Source of the DNA: Lactobacillus rodentium
GTDB taxonomy: Bacteria; Bacillota; Bacilli; Lactobacillales; Lactobacillaceae
DNA: 64,000 nucleotides
Assembly (NCBI RefSeq): GCF_003423665.1
Contig: NZ_BFBY01000006.1
Location: forward strand, 53,195 to 117,194
Direction of reading: 5' to 3'
Position 1 is the stretch's first letter, and each line of letters starts with the position of its first letter. The notes beneath the pieces were generated by a model. It did not search any database. It saw nothing but the letters and a program-made list of their open reading frames with translations, and was not told the origin of the DNA. Made by a program: the position numbers and the translations under genes. This document shows, in pieces, positions 45,869 to 53,949 of this stretch.

Positions 45869-46873
45869 ATGAGTAAACTAGCTAATGATACAAGAGTTTT
45901 TAAAATAAATCCAAAAATTGATGTCCAAAATGTTCGTTTTGAAAATAGATATGGTTTTACTTTAGCAGGACATTTATATCTTCCAGAAAATTTTGATAGT
46001 AGTAAGAAGTATGCTGCAATTGCTATTTCAGGACCTTTTGGTGCAGTTAAAGAACAATCCAGTGGTCTCTACGCCCAAACTTTAGCTGAACGTGGCTTTG
46101 TAACTGTGGCATTTGATCAATCAATGACTGGCGAAAGTTCCGGTAAGCGTCGTGATGTAGCAAGTAGTGATATTTTTGTCGAAGATTATAGTAGTGCCGT
46201 CGACTTTTTAGGTAAACAAGAGTTTGTTGACCGTGAACGCATTGGTGCCATTGGTATTTGTGGTTTAGGTTCTCATGTGTTGACTGCTGCTTCAATTGAT
46301 GTACGAATTAAGGCAGTTGCTACAAGTGTCATGTATGACATGGCTGATTCAATGTGGAAGGGCCTTAATAATACAAAGACTGATGAACAAAGAAAATTAG
46401 AAAAGCAATATTTGGCTGAAATGCGTTGGAAGGAAGTTGATGAAGGACAACAAATCAGTGGACTTCACGAATTACCTTTTGATAAGGAGAATAATCCAAT
46501 TTATGCGCCTAAATTATTTGGAGAAAGTTTACCTGCCGATGCAGATAATGTAACTAAACAATTCTTTGAATATTATAAGGTTCGTGCTTTCCATCCACGT
46601 TCAATTAATTCTAATTCAGCTTGGGATGCAACTACTCCTTGGAGTTACTACAACTTCCCATTACAACAAAAGTCTGATCAAATTACAGCTCCAGCTTTGA
46701 TTGTAACAGGTGAAAAGGCTCATTCACGTTATATGGCTGAAGAAGCTTACGAACGCTTAACCGATGAAAAAGAATTAGTTATTGTTCCTAATGCAACACA
46801 TGTGGACTTGTACGATCAAATGGATAAGATTCCTTTTGATAAATTCGAAGAATTCTTTAAGAAGAATCTTTAA
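45869..46873 (+). CDS. Alpha/beta hydrolase family protein (first of a tandem pair)
   Basis: This 334-residue cytosolic alpha/beta hydrolase of the YcjY/dienelactone-hydrolase-like group has SGPFGAVKEQSSGLYAQTLAERGF early, the nucleophile-elbow region IGAIGICGLGSHVLTAAS, and the acid and base regions TGEKAHSRYM and NATHVDLYD. Where the neighbouring paralogue has Ser in its elbow (CASGG), this protein has Leu (CGLGS). It may use the preceding Cys, or may have lost activity. ATG 45869 follows AGGAGGGC. The partner gene is 41 bases downstream. The substrate is unknown. Confidence 0.75.
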   Translation: MSKLANDTRVFKINPKIDVQNVRFENRYGFTLAGHLYLPENFDSSKKYAAIAISGPFGAVKEQSSGLYAQTLAERGFVTVAFDQSMTGESSGKRRDVASSDIFVEDYSSAVDFLGKQEFVDRERIGAIGICGLGSHVLTAASIDVRIKAVATSVMYDMADSMWKGLNNTKTDEQRKLEKQYLAEMRWKEVDEGQQISGLHELPFDKENNPIYAPKLFGESLPADADNVTKQFFEYYKVRAFHPRSINSNSAWDATTPWSYYNFPLQQKSDQITAPALIVTGEKAHSRYMAEEAYERLTDEKELVIVPNATHVDLYDQMDKIPFDKFEEFFKKNL

Positions 46874-46914
46874 GATTATAAAATCCAATTTTAATTAGTT
46901 AGGAGAAAGATTTA

Positions 46915-47877
46915 ATGGAGCATTCAGTTAAGGCTTTTCCGATGACCGCGGAAAATGAGCATTATATTTTTAAACTCAGTGATAAAGTTGAACGTGAGCA
47001 TGTAAATTACTATACACGTTACGGCATTGAAATTGCGGCTGATCTTTATTATGCAAAAGATATCGATAAAGATTTGCCTCATAAGGCACTTGTAATTGGG
47101 CCTCCTTTTGGCGGTGTGAAAGAGCAAGGACCAGGAGTGTATGCAAACCAATTAGCCCAAAAAGGATTCATAGTCTTAGCTTTTGATCCTGCTTATCATG
47201 GTTTTAGTGGAGGAATGCCACGTTATACTGGTTCACCTGATACTTATGTTGAAGATTTTTCTGCAGCAGTAGATTTTCTCGGCACTCTTGATTTTGTTGG
47301 TCGAGAAAAAATTGGGGCTATTGGAATCTGTGCTAGTGGTGGCTTTGCCCTAGGTGCTGCCCGTCAAGATACGCGGATTAAAGCCGTAGTCACAAGTGTA
47401 TTGTACGATATTCCTTCTCTAGCAGGTTCCGTAAAGGGAGAAGAGCGACAAAAACAATTGCAAGCTGGTAGTAAAGCTCGTTGGACAGATCCAGAAAAAT
47501 ATCAACTGATGTATCCTGAAAAGCCAGCTGATAAAATTCCTCCTAATTTAAATCCTGTTGATGCCGAGTTCTTTAGTTTTTACGGGATGAAGCGTGGCTG
47601 GAATTCACATGCTTTAACAAATATTACCGCAACTTCTTTCCCTAGCTTTATGAGTTTTAGTGTTACAACTCATCTTGATAGCATTTCATCAAGACCTGTA
47701 TTAATGATTACAAGTGAAGAGGCTCATTCTAAATCGTTTACTGATGAAGTTTATAAAAAATTAGCTGAACCAAAAGAGAAGCTTGTATTACCACATGGTC
47801 AGCATATTGATTTTTATGATAATGTAAAGATTATTCCTTTTGACAAAATAAGTTCATTTTTTGATAAAAATTTATAA
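46915..47877 (+). CDS. Alpha/beta hydrolase family protein (second of a tandem pair)
   Basis: This 320-residue paralogue of the preceding gene shares the layout GPPFGGVKEQGPGVYANQLAQKGF, IGAIGICASGGFALGAAR (candidate nucleophile Ser), SEEAHSKSF and HGQHIDFYDN. The two clearly derive from one duplication, but have diverged at the elbow and through the middle lid region (about residues 170-235). It ends at a terminator shared with the convergent LysR gene. ATG 46915 follows TAGGAGAAAG. An esterase or peptidase-like role is possible; nothing more can be said. Confidence 0.78.
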   Translation: MEHSVKAFPMTAENEHYIFKLSDKVEREHVNYYTRYGIEIAADLYYAKDIDKDLPHKALVIGPPFGGVKEQGPGVYANQLAQKGFIVLAFDPAYHGFSGGMPRYTGSPDTYVEDFSAAVDFLGTLDFVGREKIGAIGICASGGFALGAARQDTRIKAVVTSVLYDIPSLAGSVKGEERQKQLQAGSKARWTDPEKYQLMYPEKPADKIPPNLNPVDAEFFSFYGMKRGWNSHALTNITATSFPSFMSFSVTTHLDSISSRPVLMITSEEAHSKSFTDEVYKKLAEPKEKLVLPHGQHIDFYDNVKIIPFDKISSFFDKNL

Positions 47878-47906
47878 GGGAGTTTATTAACTTATAGAAT
47901 CCACCC

Positions 47907-47942
47907 AAAAAGACAGCTTTATTATAAAAGCTGTCTTTTTAC
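47907..47942. terminator. Bidirectional terminator between the hydrolase and lysR genes
   Basis: Perfect 14-bp stem (47907-47920 with 47927-47940) and a 6-base loop. It overlaps the 3' end of the LysR gene. Confidence 0.9.
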
Positions 47943-48794
47943 TTCGGTTAAAAATTTATTAGCTAAAGCAGATAATTGCGTATTTTTCTTCCAAATAATA
48001 GTATTTAAATCAGAAATTTGAGGTGATAAGGGACGATAAATAAAGTCTTCATCTTTAATTGCAGGTAGGTCCTTATAAATAATGGTCACAGTATCAGCTT
48101 TATAAGCCATTAAAACAGAATTGTAGGCCAAATTAGAAAGGGCATAAAAGTGAAGTTTATCAAAATTGTCTTGCGCCCAAATTTTAAATTTATTGTTCAC
48201 CAGACTTTGATTGCTAATGGCTAAGGGATAGCCAATTAAATCTTTAGCAGTAATCACATCTTTTTCAGAAAGCTTCAGCTTCTTATTAAAATAAGCGACA
48301 AACTCATTTTTCTGAGGTAACACTATATTATTAAAATTATCTAGGTTCCGATTGCCCATCACAATTCCAAAATCTAACAAGCCGTTTTCAATTTTAGCTT
48401 CAATTTGATCGGCATTCCCATCTTCTAAAACGATTTGAACATCTTGATTATTTTTTCCCAGTGTTCCCAGGATTTTCATCAAATTAGCTAATTCAGGACT
48501 TTCGCCGGCGCCAATTCTTAAAATACCACTAATAACTTTTTCCTTTTTTAAAGTTTGCTCAGTAATATCATTAAGATTGATAATGTCTTGGGCTCGTTGG
48601 CGTAAAAAATAGGCTTCAGGAGTCATCTTAAGTTGATTATGACTCCTGATAAATAAGGTAACACCCAATTCATTTTCTAAATCTTTAATCTGTTTAGAGA
48701 GGGCAGGTTGAGAGATCAGTAATTTCTCAGCTGCTCGGGAAAAATTCTTTTCTTCACAAACTTTTAAAAAATATCGCAAGACTCTTATTTCCAT
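47922..48794 (-). CDS. LysR-type transcriptional regulator
   Basis: This 290-residue protein has an N-terminal winged helix-turn-helix (LRYFLKVCEEKNFSRAAEKLLISQPALSKQIKDLE, residues 6-40) and a type 2 periplasmic-binding effector domain (about 88-290). It converges on the hydrolase pair and is divergent from ppiB, 102 bases apart. Genes of this class often regulate neighbours, so the hydrolases, which have an inverted repeat upstream, are reasonable targets. That link is an inference from position only. Confidence 0.85.
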   Translation of the reverse strand: MEIRVLRYFLKVCEEKNFSRAAEKLLISQPALSKQIKDLENELGVTLFIRSHNQLKMTPEAYFLRQRAQDIINLNDITEQTLKKEKVISGILRIGAGESPELANLMKILGTLGKNNQDVQIVLEDGNADQIEAKIENGLLDFGIVMGNRNLDNFNNIVLPQKNEFVAYFNKKLKLSEKDVITAKDLIGYPLAISNQSLVNNKFKIWAQDNFDKLHFYALSNLAYNSVLMAYKADTVTIIYKDLPAIKDEDFIYRPLSPQISDLNTIIWKKNTQLSALANKFLTEVKRQLL

Positions 48795-48896
48795 AATACC
48801 TTCATTATAACAAACACTTAAATTATTATGATTAAAAGACTCTAATTTAATATAACCAGTGTTAGAATATTTAATGAGAGAATAGGAGGAAAAATA

Positions 48897-49487
48897 ATGA
48901 CATTACCTCAATTAGATTTAGAAAATGTTAAGGGGCCAAAGGCAATAATTGATACAAGCCAGGGACAAATTATCATTCAATTATTTGAAAAACAAGCGCC
49001 TAAGACAGTAGAAAACTTTATTGGCTTGGCTAACAAAGGCTATTATGACGGTACAATTTTTCACCGTGTGATTAGTGATTTTATGATTCAAGGTGGAGAT
49101 CCTAATGGCGATGGCACTGGTGGTGAAAGTATCTGGGGTAGCAATTTTGAAGATGAATTCTCCGATGAACTTTTTAATATCCGGGGAGCTTTATCCATGG
49201 CCAATGCTGGTCCTAACACTAATGGGAGTCAGTTCTTTATTGTCCAAAATAGAAATATGCCTAAACGTTATATTCGGGAAATGGAACCAGCTGGTTATCC
49301 TAAAGAAATTATCAAGCGTTACAAACAAGGTGGTACTCCTTGGCTCGATCAAAAACATACTGTTTTCGGTCAGGTTATTGAAGGAATGGATGTAGTTGAT
49401 AAAATTGCTAAAGTTCCACGAAATAAGCTAAATGATAAGCCTAAAGAAGATGTCATTATTAACAAGGTAACTATTGAAGATAATTAG
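48897..49487 (+). CDS. Peptidyl-prolyl cis-trans isomerase, cyclophilin type
   Basis: This 196-residue cyclophilin fold protein has the active-site segments [15 protein letters not shown] (catalytic Arg), [20 protein letters not shown] and [17 protein letters not shown]. No signal peptide or lipobox is present, so it should act in the cytoplasm. A roughly 30-residue insert (about 118-145, [20 protein letters not shown]) is a feature of lactic acid bacteria homologues. ATG 48897 follows AGGAGG. The DUF1275 genes follow at once (9 bases). Confidence 0.92.
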   Translation: MTLPQLDLENVKGPKAIIDTSQGQIIIQLFEKQAPKTVENFIGLANKGYYDGTIFHRVISDFMIQGGDPNGDGTGGESIWGSNFEDEFSDELFNIRGALSMANAGPNTNGSQFFIVQNRNMPKRYIREMEPAGYPKEIIKRYKQGGTPWLDQKHTVFGQVIEGMDVVDKIAKVPRNKLNDKPKEDVIINKVTIEDN

Positions 49488-49496
49488 GTAACAGTT

Positions 49497-50180
49497 GTGG
49501 ATTTAAAAAAATTATTTAATGAAAATAAACCTTCAGAATCGCGCATTTTGGCAAGTGCTTTGACATTTTCTGGTGGCTTTGTCGATGCTTATACTTATAT
49601 TCAACGTGGCCATACTTTATCTGCCGGGCAAACTGGTAATGTGATCTTTTTTGCTAATTCCTTAGCGCAAGGTAACATACAAGGAATGTTAACACGAGGT
49701 ACAACATTTTTAGCTTTTTCTATTGGTTTACTGGTAGTGGGACTATTTCACAAATACGTGAAAAATAATTTTTGGCGGGTATTTTGCCTTTTCCCAATTT
49801 TAATAATCTGTGCCATTGTAGGATTTTTACCTAAAGAATTTCCTAATTATTATATTGTACCGGCGATTGCTTTTTGTATGGCTATTCAAAATGCATCTTT
49901 CAGTAAAATTGAAGGACTTGGCTACAACAATGTTTTTACAACCGGTAATTTGAAAAAATCGATGGTTGCTTGGTCAGCATACTTTTTTGGTGAAGACAAG
50001 ACAAAGTATAATGCTGCTGTTAACTATATGTGGTTGGTTATTTCTTTTGCCGTAGGAGCCATTGCTTCTGCATTACTACAAAATTATTTCTCTTTGAGGA
50101 CTATTTGGTTTGGAGTAGTGATTTTAGGGGTCATAAATATAGTTTATGTCTCTTTATTGGTGCAAAAGCATAAAATTTAA
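49497..50180 (+). CDS. DUF1275 (YoaK) family membrane protein, copy 1
   Basis: This 227-residue protein has about six membrane helices. The family block GGFVDAYTYIQRGHTLSAGQTGN is near the N-terminus. Some DUF1275 members have been proposed as transporters; none here has a known substrate. The start is GTG 49497, behind AGGTAA. It is followed 22 bases later by a close paralogue. The two agree almost word for word over the first 100 residues (for example FLAFSIGLL-VGLFHKYVKNN) and drift apart towards the C-terminus. Confidence 0.8.
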   Translation: MDLKKLFNENKPSESRILASALTFSGGFVDAYTYIQRGHTLSAGQTGNVIFFANSLAQGNIQGMLTRGTTFLAFSIGLLVVGLFHKYVKNNFWRVFCLFPILIICAIVGFLPKEFPNYYIVPAIAFCMAIQNASFSKIEGLGYNNVFTTGNLKKSMVAWSAYFFGEDKTKYNAAVNYMWLVISFAVGAIASALLQNYFSLRTIWFGVVILGVINIVYVSLLVQKHKI

Positions 50181-50202
50181 TCAAAATTAAGGAAGGAAAA
50201 AG

Positions 50203-50919
50203 ATGACATTATTTGCAAAAATAAAAGGTCTCTTTACTGAAAAAAAGCCTTCAGAATCACGACTACTTGCTTGTGCCTTAACTTTTTCTGGTGGTTTTGT
50301 GGACTGTTATACATTTGTTCAAAGAGGTCATACCTTATCGGCCGAACAAACAGCAAATGTAATTTTCTTTGGTGAATCACTAGTTAATGATAACTTAGAA
50401 GGGATGTTTACTAGAGGTTCAACCTTCTTAGCATTTTCAATTGGCTTACTAATGGTGGGACTATTTCATAAGTATGTAAAAAATAATTATTGGCGCGTAT
50501 TTTGTCTTTTTCCAATCTTATTAGTTTGTTTAATTGTTAGTTTTTTACCTGCTTCTGTACCAAATTATTTGATTGTACCCGCAATTTCATTCTCTTTGGC
50601 CTTGCAAAATGCTTCATTTAGTAAAATCGAAGGAATGACATATAGTAATGCTTTTACTACAGGAAACCTTAGTAACTCGGTTATTGCTTGGTCGGCATAC
50701 TTTTTTGGCGCAGAAAAGGTTAAAGGTACAGCAGCTCGTAATTATATGTGGTTAGTAATTGCCTTTACTTTAGGGGCAATTGTTTCTGCCTGTTTGCAAA
50801 GGTTGATGCATTTGCACACAATTTTGATTGGAGCCATAATTATTAGTATTATTAACCTTACTTATATTTATATGCTAAAGCATCGAAGAAATTATAATTT
50901 TAAGGGTAATAACGATTAA
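50203..50919 (+). CDS. DUF1275 (YoaK) family membrane protein, copy 2
   Basis: This 238-residue paralogue of the preceding gene has the same six-helix plan. Conserved differences such as AEQTANVIFFGESLV in place of AGQTGNVIFFANSLA suggest separate selection rather than a very recent copy. Its N-terminus is extended by a few residues and the C-terminus is more basic (KHRRNYNFKGNND). ATG 50203 follows AAGGAAGG. It lies 16 bases upstream of pepT, so all four genes from the cyclophilin onward may be one transcript. Confidence 0.8.
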   Translation: MTLFAKIKGLFTEKKPSESRLLACALTFSGGFVDCYTFVQRGHTLSAEQTANVIFFGESLVNDNLEGMFTRGSTFLAFSIGLLMVGLFHKYVKNNYWRVFCLFPILLVCLIVSFLPASVPNYLIVPAISFSLALQNASFSKIEGMTYSNAFTTGNLSNSVIAWSAYFFGAEKVKGTAARNYMWLVIAFTLGAIVSACLQRLMHLHTILIGAIIISIINLTYIYMLKHRRNYNFKGNND

Positions 50920-50935
50920 TTAAAAGAAGTAGCAA

Positions 50936-52207
50936 ATGAAAACGATTGATCAAGATTATATTGAGAATAAATTTATTGAATATGCAAAGCTGAATACTCG
51001 CTCGGAGATGGAGTCTAATACTGTCCCGTCAACTGCTAGACAAGTAGTATTATTAAAAAAATTAGAGCAAGAGCTTGATAATTTAGGCTTAAAAGATGTT
51101 TCTTACTCGGACAAGGATGCTTATGTAGTAGGAAGAATTCCAAGTAATGTAACTGAGAAAATCACGCCAATTGGTTTTGTGGCTCATGTTGATACGGCTG
51201 ATTTTAATGCGGAAAATATTAAGCCTCAAATTCATCATCATTACGATGGAACAGATATTGATTTAGGCCATGGCTATACCTTATCTACTGAAGAATTTCC
51301 CTCTTTAAAGAAAGTAATTGGCCACACACTAATTACTACTTCAGGTGATACCTTATTAGGTGCTGATGATAAAGCGGGCATTGCTGGTTTGTTAGGAATG
51401 GCCAAATATTTAAATGAAAATTCTGATATTAAACATGGTGACTTATGGCTTGCTTTTGGTCCTGACGAAGAAATTGGAAAGGGCGCAGCTAGATTTGATG
51501 TTGAAAGATTTCCGGTTGAATTTACTTATACCTTGGATAATGGCAATCCAGGAGATATTACATACGAAACATTTAATGCGGCAAGTGCAAGAATTAAAAT
51601 TAAAGGAACGGTCGTCCATCCAGGTGAAGCATATGGGTTAATGGTGAATGCCAATTTAATTGCTAATGAGTTTATTAATCAATTACCCAGTGACTTTGTT
51701 CCAGAAAAAAGTAAAGATTATCAAGGTTTTATTTTAGTTTTATCAAATGAGGGTAATGTAGATCATGCACAAATTGATTTAATTATTCGAAGCTTTGATA
51801 CTGGAGATTTTAAAGCTAAAAAAGAGCTAGTAAAAGGTATTGTTACAAAGCTCAATGCAAAATATGGCAAGAAGCGGGTAACGTTAGAAATGCATGACCA
51901 ATATCATTCTCCTGGTGATAAAATCAAAAAACATCCCTATGTGGTAAATCTTGCAAAGCATGCTTATGAAAAATTGGGATTACCTATTAATTATGTTCCG
52001 TTTAGAGGCGGAACTGATGGTGATTTTATTACTGAAAAGGGAATTCCAACTCCTAATTTATTTAATGGCGGTGCTAATTTTCATGGTCGATTTGAATATG
52101 TGACAGTTGAAAATATGGTTTTATTAACTAAGACATTATTAACTATCGCTAGCTTACATGTTGATTTAGATAAAAAGAGAGATAATACACCACTAAGAAG
52201 AAAATAA
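50936..52207 (+). CDS. pepT: Peptidase T (tripeptide aminopeptidase)
   Basis: This 423-residue cytosolic zinc enzyme of family M20B removes N-terminal residues from tripeptides, part of the peptide supply route of lactic acid bacteria. Metal and catalytic motifs are FVAHVDTAD, LLGADDKAG, FGPDEEIGKGA and VPFRGGTDGD, with the dimerisation lid in between. The length is typical. The ATG at 50936 has only a weak ribosome site (AAAAGAAG), so translation may be coupled to the preceding gene. Confidence 0.95.
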   Translation: MKTIDQDYIENKFIEYAKLNTRSEMESNTVPSTARQVVLLKKLEQELDNLGLKDVSYSDKDAYVVGRIPSNVTEKITPIGFVAHVDTADFNAENIKPQIHHHYDGTDIDLGHGYTLSTEEFPSLKKVIGHTLITTSGDTLLGADDKAGIAGLLGMAKYLNENSDIKHGDLWLAFGPDEEIGKGAARFDVERFPVEFTYTLDNGNPGDITYETFNAASARIKIKGTVVHPGEAYGLMVNANLIANEFINQLPSDFVPEKSKDYQGFILVLSNEGNVDHAQIDLIIRSFDTGDFKAKKELVKGIVTKLNAKYGKKRVTLEMHDQYHSPGDKIKKHPYVVNLAKHAYEKLGLPINYVPFRGGTDGDFITEKGIPTPNLFNGGANFHGRFEYVTVENMVLLTKTLLTIASLHVDLDKKRDNTPLRRK

Positions 52208-52209
52208 TG

Positions 52210-52238
52210 CTGACAAAATAAATAAAGTATGCGACAAT
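52210..52238 (+). promoter_or_regulatory. Promoter of lrgAB
   Basis: CTGACA at 52210-52215 and GACAAT at 52233-52238 have a 17-base spacer, with an upstream TGC that makes the -10 extended. Confidence 0.45.
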
Positions 52239-52295
52239 ATACAGCAATTATAAAAAGTAAGTAAATAATCTAATTCTTGGAGATGAAGATTACTA

Positions 52296-52739
52296 ATGAA
52301 TAATGATAAAAAAGAAAAGAAAGAAAATAAGGAGTCATCGGCTCCCCGGATGCTAGTCCAATGGGGGATTTTTGGAGTAATTTTATTCTTTGCTCAAATC
52401 ATTTCTGATTTATTCCCTAAATCATTTGTAGTACCAGCACCATTAATGGGGATGATAATTCTCTATATTTTATTAGTCACTCATATTGTTAAATTACCGA
52501 TGGTAGAAAAGGCCGGCGATGCCATGCTTTCCATTTTGCCTTTCTTATTTATTCCCTCCGGGATTCAGTTGATTGATCATATGGATATTATCAAAAAAGA
52601 AGGAATTAAGGTATTTATAATTGCGATAGTTTCAACAATTATTATCTTGGCCTCAATTGCTTATGTGGGAGCACTAGTAATGAATATTCATAAAAAAATT
52701 AAAGGCAAAGCAGAAAATGAAAAGGAAGGAGAAAAATAA
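52296..52739 (+). CDS. lrgA: Antiholin-like protein LrgA
   Basis: This 147-residue membrane protein has four hydrophobic helices (about residues 22-135) between charged ends. The block SFVVPAPLMGMIILYILL and the later IPSGIQLIDHMDIIK are typical of CidA/LrgA. The family is holin-like and influences murein hydrolase activity, lysis and, in some species, pyruvate uptake. The Lys/Glu-rich N-terminus is longer than usual. It overlaps lrgB by one base (TAATG). No lytSR regulator pair is in the window. Confidence 0.88.
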   Translation: MNNDKKEKKENKESSAPRMLVQWGIFGVILFFAQIISDLFPKSFVVPAPLMGMIILYILLVTHIVKLPMVEKAGDAMLSILPFLFIPSGIQLIDHMDIIKKEGIKVFIIAIVSTIIILASIAYVGALVMNIHKKIKGKAENEKEGEK

Positions 52740-53479
52740 TGGAAACAACAATTGTGAATAATCTTTCCTTACCAATTACAGGGGTATTAATTTCACTTAT
52801 GGTATATATGATTGGTATTGGATTAAGTAAAGCAAGTCATGGCTTCTTCCTTTTTAATCCCTTATTCTTTGGTATTCTTTTAGGAATTGCAATTATCTAT
52901 CTTTGGGCAAAAGGAATTGGCAGAACACCAACTTATGTTTATCATAAGTTCTATTTACCAGGAGCTGATATTATAACCTGGTTCATTAAACCGGCAACAG
53001 TTGCCTTTGCTATTCCAATTTATAGAGTAAACTATTTGGTTAAAAAATATTGGTTTGATATTTTAGTCATCTGTTTCTTAGGTGGTTTTATTGCAATTTT
53101 CTTGATTCAACACTTATGTGCTTTACTAGGAATTTCAGCAGTTTCAACCGCTTCATTAATGCCTCAAGCAGCTGCTACTGCCGTAGCAATGCCAATATCT
53201 GAAGGTACTGGTGGTATTAGTGCAATAACCGCCATGGCATGTATTATTAACTCAGTAATTATATATGCTGGTTCAACTTATTTAATCAAGGCATTACGCT
53301 TAGATAAGATTTCTCCAATTGCTACTGGCTTAGCTCTTGGTTCATCTGGTCATACTATTGGTTCTGTAGAAGCTCTTTCTTTAGGTGAAGTTCAAGGAGC
53401 AATGGCTGGAGTTGCTGTTTTGGTGACTTCACTATCAATGGATATTTTAATTCCACTATATATGAAAATATTTATGTAA
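52739..53479 (+). CDS. lrgB: LrgB family membrane protein
   Basis: This 246-residue partner of LrgA has about seven to eight helices. Conserved pieces include FFLFNPLFFGILLGI, YLPGADIITWFIKPATVAFAIPIY, and SLMPQAAATAVAMPIS with the following GG-x-SAITA. The final region GLALGSSGHTIGSVEAL is nearly invariant in the family. It acts with LrgA in the cytoplasmic membrane. It is followed by a terminator and then by the type I toxin-antitoxin locus. Confidence 0.9.
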   Translation: METTIVNNLSLPITGVLISLMVYMIGIGLSKASHGFFLFNPLFFGILLGIAIIYLWAKGIGRTPTYVYHKFYLPGADIITWFIKPATVAFAIPIYRVNYLVKKYWFDILVICFLGGFIAIFLIQHLCALLGISAVSTASLMPQAAATAVAMPISEGTGGISAITAMACIINSVIIYAGSTYLIKALRLDKISPIATGLALGSSGHTIGSVEALSLGEVQGAMAGVAVLVTSLSMDILIPLYMKIFM

Positions 53480-53482
53480 TTT

Positions 53483-53510
53483 AAGCAGTCGTAACAGACT
53501 GCTTTTTATT
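53483..53510 (+). terminator. Terminator of lrgAB
   Basis: Stem AAGCAGTC (53483-53490) with GACTGCTT (53497-53504), loop GTAACA, then T. Confidence 0.85.
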
Positions 53511-53547
53511 TTATATAAACTAAATACAATAAATGGAAAATAAGAAT

Positions 53548-53577
53548 TTGTGTAATTAATTTAAAACATGGTATACT
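53548..53577 (+). promoter_or_regulatory. Promoter of the antitoxin RNA
   Basis: TTGTGT at 53548-53553 and TATACT at 53572-53577 with an 18-base spacer. TGG before the -10 box makes it an extended -10, so a strong promoter is likely. Confidence 0.6.
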
Positions 53578-53583
53578 TAATTT

Positions 53584-53660
53584 GCAACAAGTTAAAAAAT
53601 CTAAATTCAATAGATTCGAAAAAGCATTACCTGATCATGACAAAAGGTAATGCTTTTTTA
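53584..53660 (+). ncRNA. Putative type I antitoxin RNA (RNA II of an Fst-type system)
   Basis: A transcript of about 75 bases is predicted from the extended -10 promoter to the hairpin terminator. It contains TAAAAAATC (53593-53601) and TTCAATAGATTC (53606-53617). The same two blocks recur, in the same orientation and almost adjacent, at 53799-53807 and 53809-53820, which is exactly where the opposite strand encodes the start of the toxin. The RNA can therefore pair with the toxin mRNA over its start codon. This is the layout of the Enterococcus pAD1 par locus, where RNA II blocks Fst translation. No ORF with a ribosome site is present. The start is estimated from the promoter. Confidence 0.7.
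53619..53659. terminator. Shared bidirectional terminator of the toxin-antitoxin locus
   Basis: A perfect 14-bp stem (53619-53632 with 53645-53658) and a 12-base loop, with T runs for both directions. The convergent toxin mRNA and antitoxin RNA both end here, as in known Fst loci. Confidence 0.8.
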
Positions 53661-53708
53661 TTCGTTTGACACAATTATCAAACGGCATGATTGGAATAGA
53701 AGCGACTA

Positions 53709-53813
53709 TTAATGTTTTTTATTGTTATGCCAATTATCCAACCAGTAATTGAATAGTGAAATTACTATTTCCACGAAAAGTGGAGCAACAATTAAAGCTA
53801 AAAAATCCTTCAA
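53709..53813 (-). CDS. Fst-family type I toxin, 34 residues
   Basis: A short - strand frame from TTG 53813 to TAA (53711-53709) encodes a 34-residue peptide: MKDFLALIVAP at the start, then LFVEIVISLFNYWLD, then a charged tail ending NNKKH. The hydrophobic helix with the A-P pair after about ten residues and the polar tail match Fst of plasmid pAD1 (MKDLMSLVIAPIFVG) and its lactobacillus relatives. GGAGG lies 8 bases upstream of the TTG and is itself paired with CCTCC in a 5' stem (53821-53839). An extended -10 promoter stands at 53864-53856. Fst peptides insert in the membrane and harm the cell when not held in check. Confidence 0.82.
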   Translation of the reverse strand: MKDFLALIVAPLFVEIVISLFNYWLDNWHNNKKH

Positions 53814-53820
53814 TAGATTC

Positions 53821-53839
53821 ACCTCCTTTCAAGGGAGGT
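53821..53839 (-). promoter_or_regulatory. 5' stem hiding the toxin ribosome site
   Basis: On the - strand ACCTCC (53839-53834) pairs with GGAGGT (53826-53821), which is the toxin ribosome site. A comparable 5' stem in Fst mRNA limits translation. Confidence 0.6.
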
Positions 53840-53855
53840 AATAGTTGCTAAAAGA

Positions 53856-53864
53856 ATTATAACA
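53856..53864 (-). promoter_or_regulatory. Promoter of the toxin mRNA
   Basis: TGTTATAAT read on the - strand is a perfect extended -10 element. The -35 region is weak. Transcription would begin near 53849 and run about 230 bases to the shared terminator. Confidence 0.6.
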
Positions 53865-53900
53865 AACTTAAAGTGATATTTTGAGTTAGATTTAGTGAAT

Positions 53901-53949
53901 AAAAAAGCATCCCAAGTAGAAAATTCATCTACTATTAGGGATGCTTTTA
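53901..53949 (-). terminator. Terminator of the C39-like peptidase gene
   Basis: Outer stem AAAAGCATCCC/GGGATGCTTTT (53903-53913 with 53938-53948) and inner stem AGTAGA/TCTACT. Confidence 0.85.

Larger units (their letters stand above)
53593..53820 (+). repeat. Direct repeats shared by toxin and antitoxin
   Basis: Block 1, TAAAAAATC, occurs at 53593-53601 and 53799-53807. Block 2, TTCAATAGATTC, occurs at 53606-53617 and 53809-53820. They correspond in role to DRb and DRa of the pAD1 par system. In the toxin copy, block 2 covers the TTG start codon on the - strand. Confidence 0.75.

Noticed and set aside
53582..53650. A 22-codon ORF from TTG 53582 inside the putative antitoxin RNA.
   Set aside because: There is no ribosome site, the start would be at the very 5' end of the RNA, and the frame runs through the terminator hairpin.
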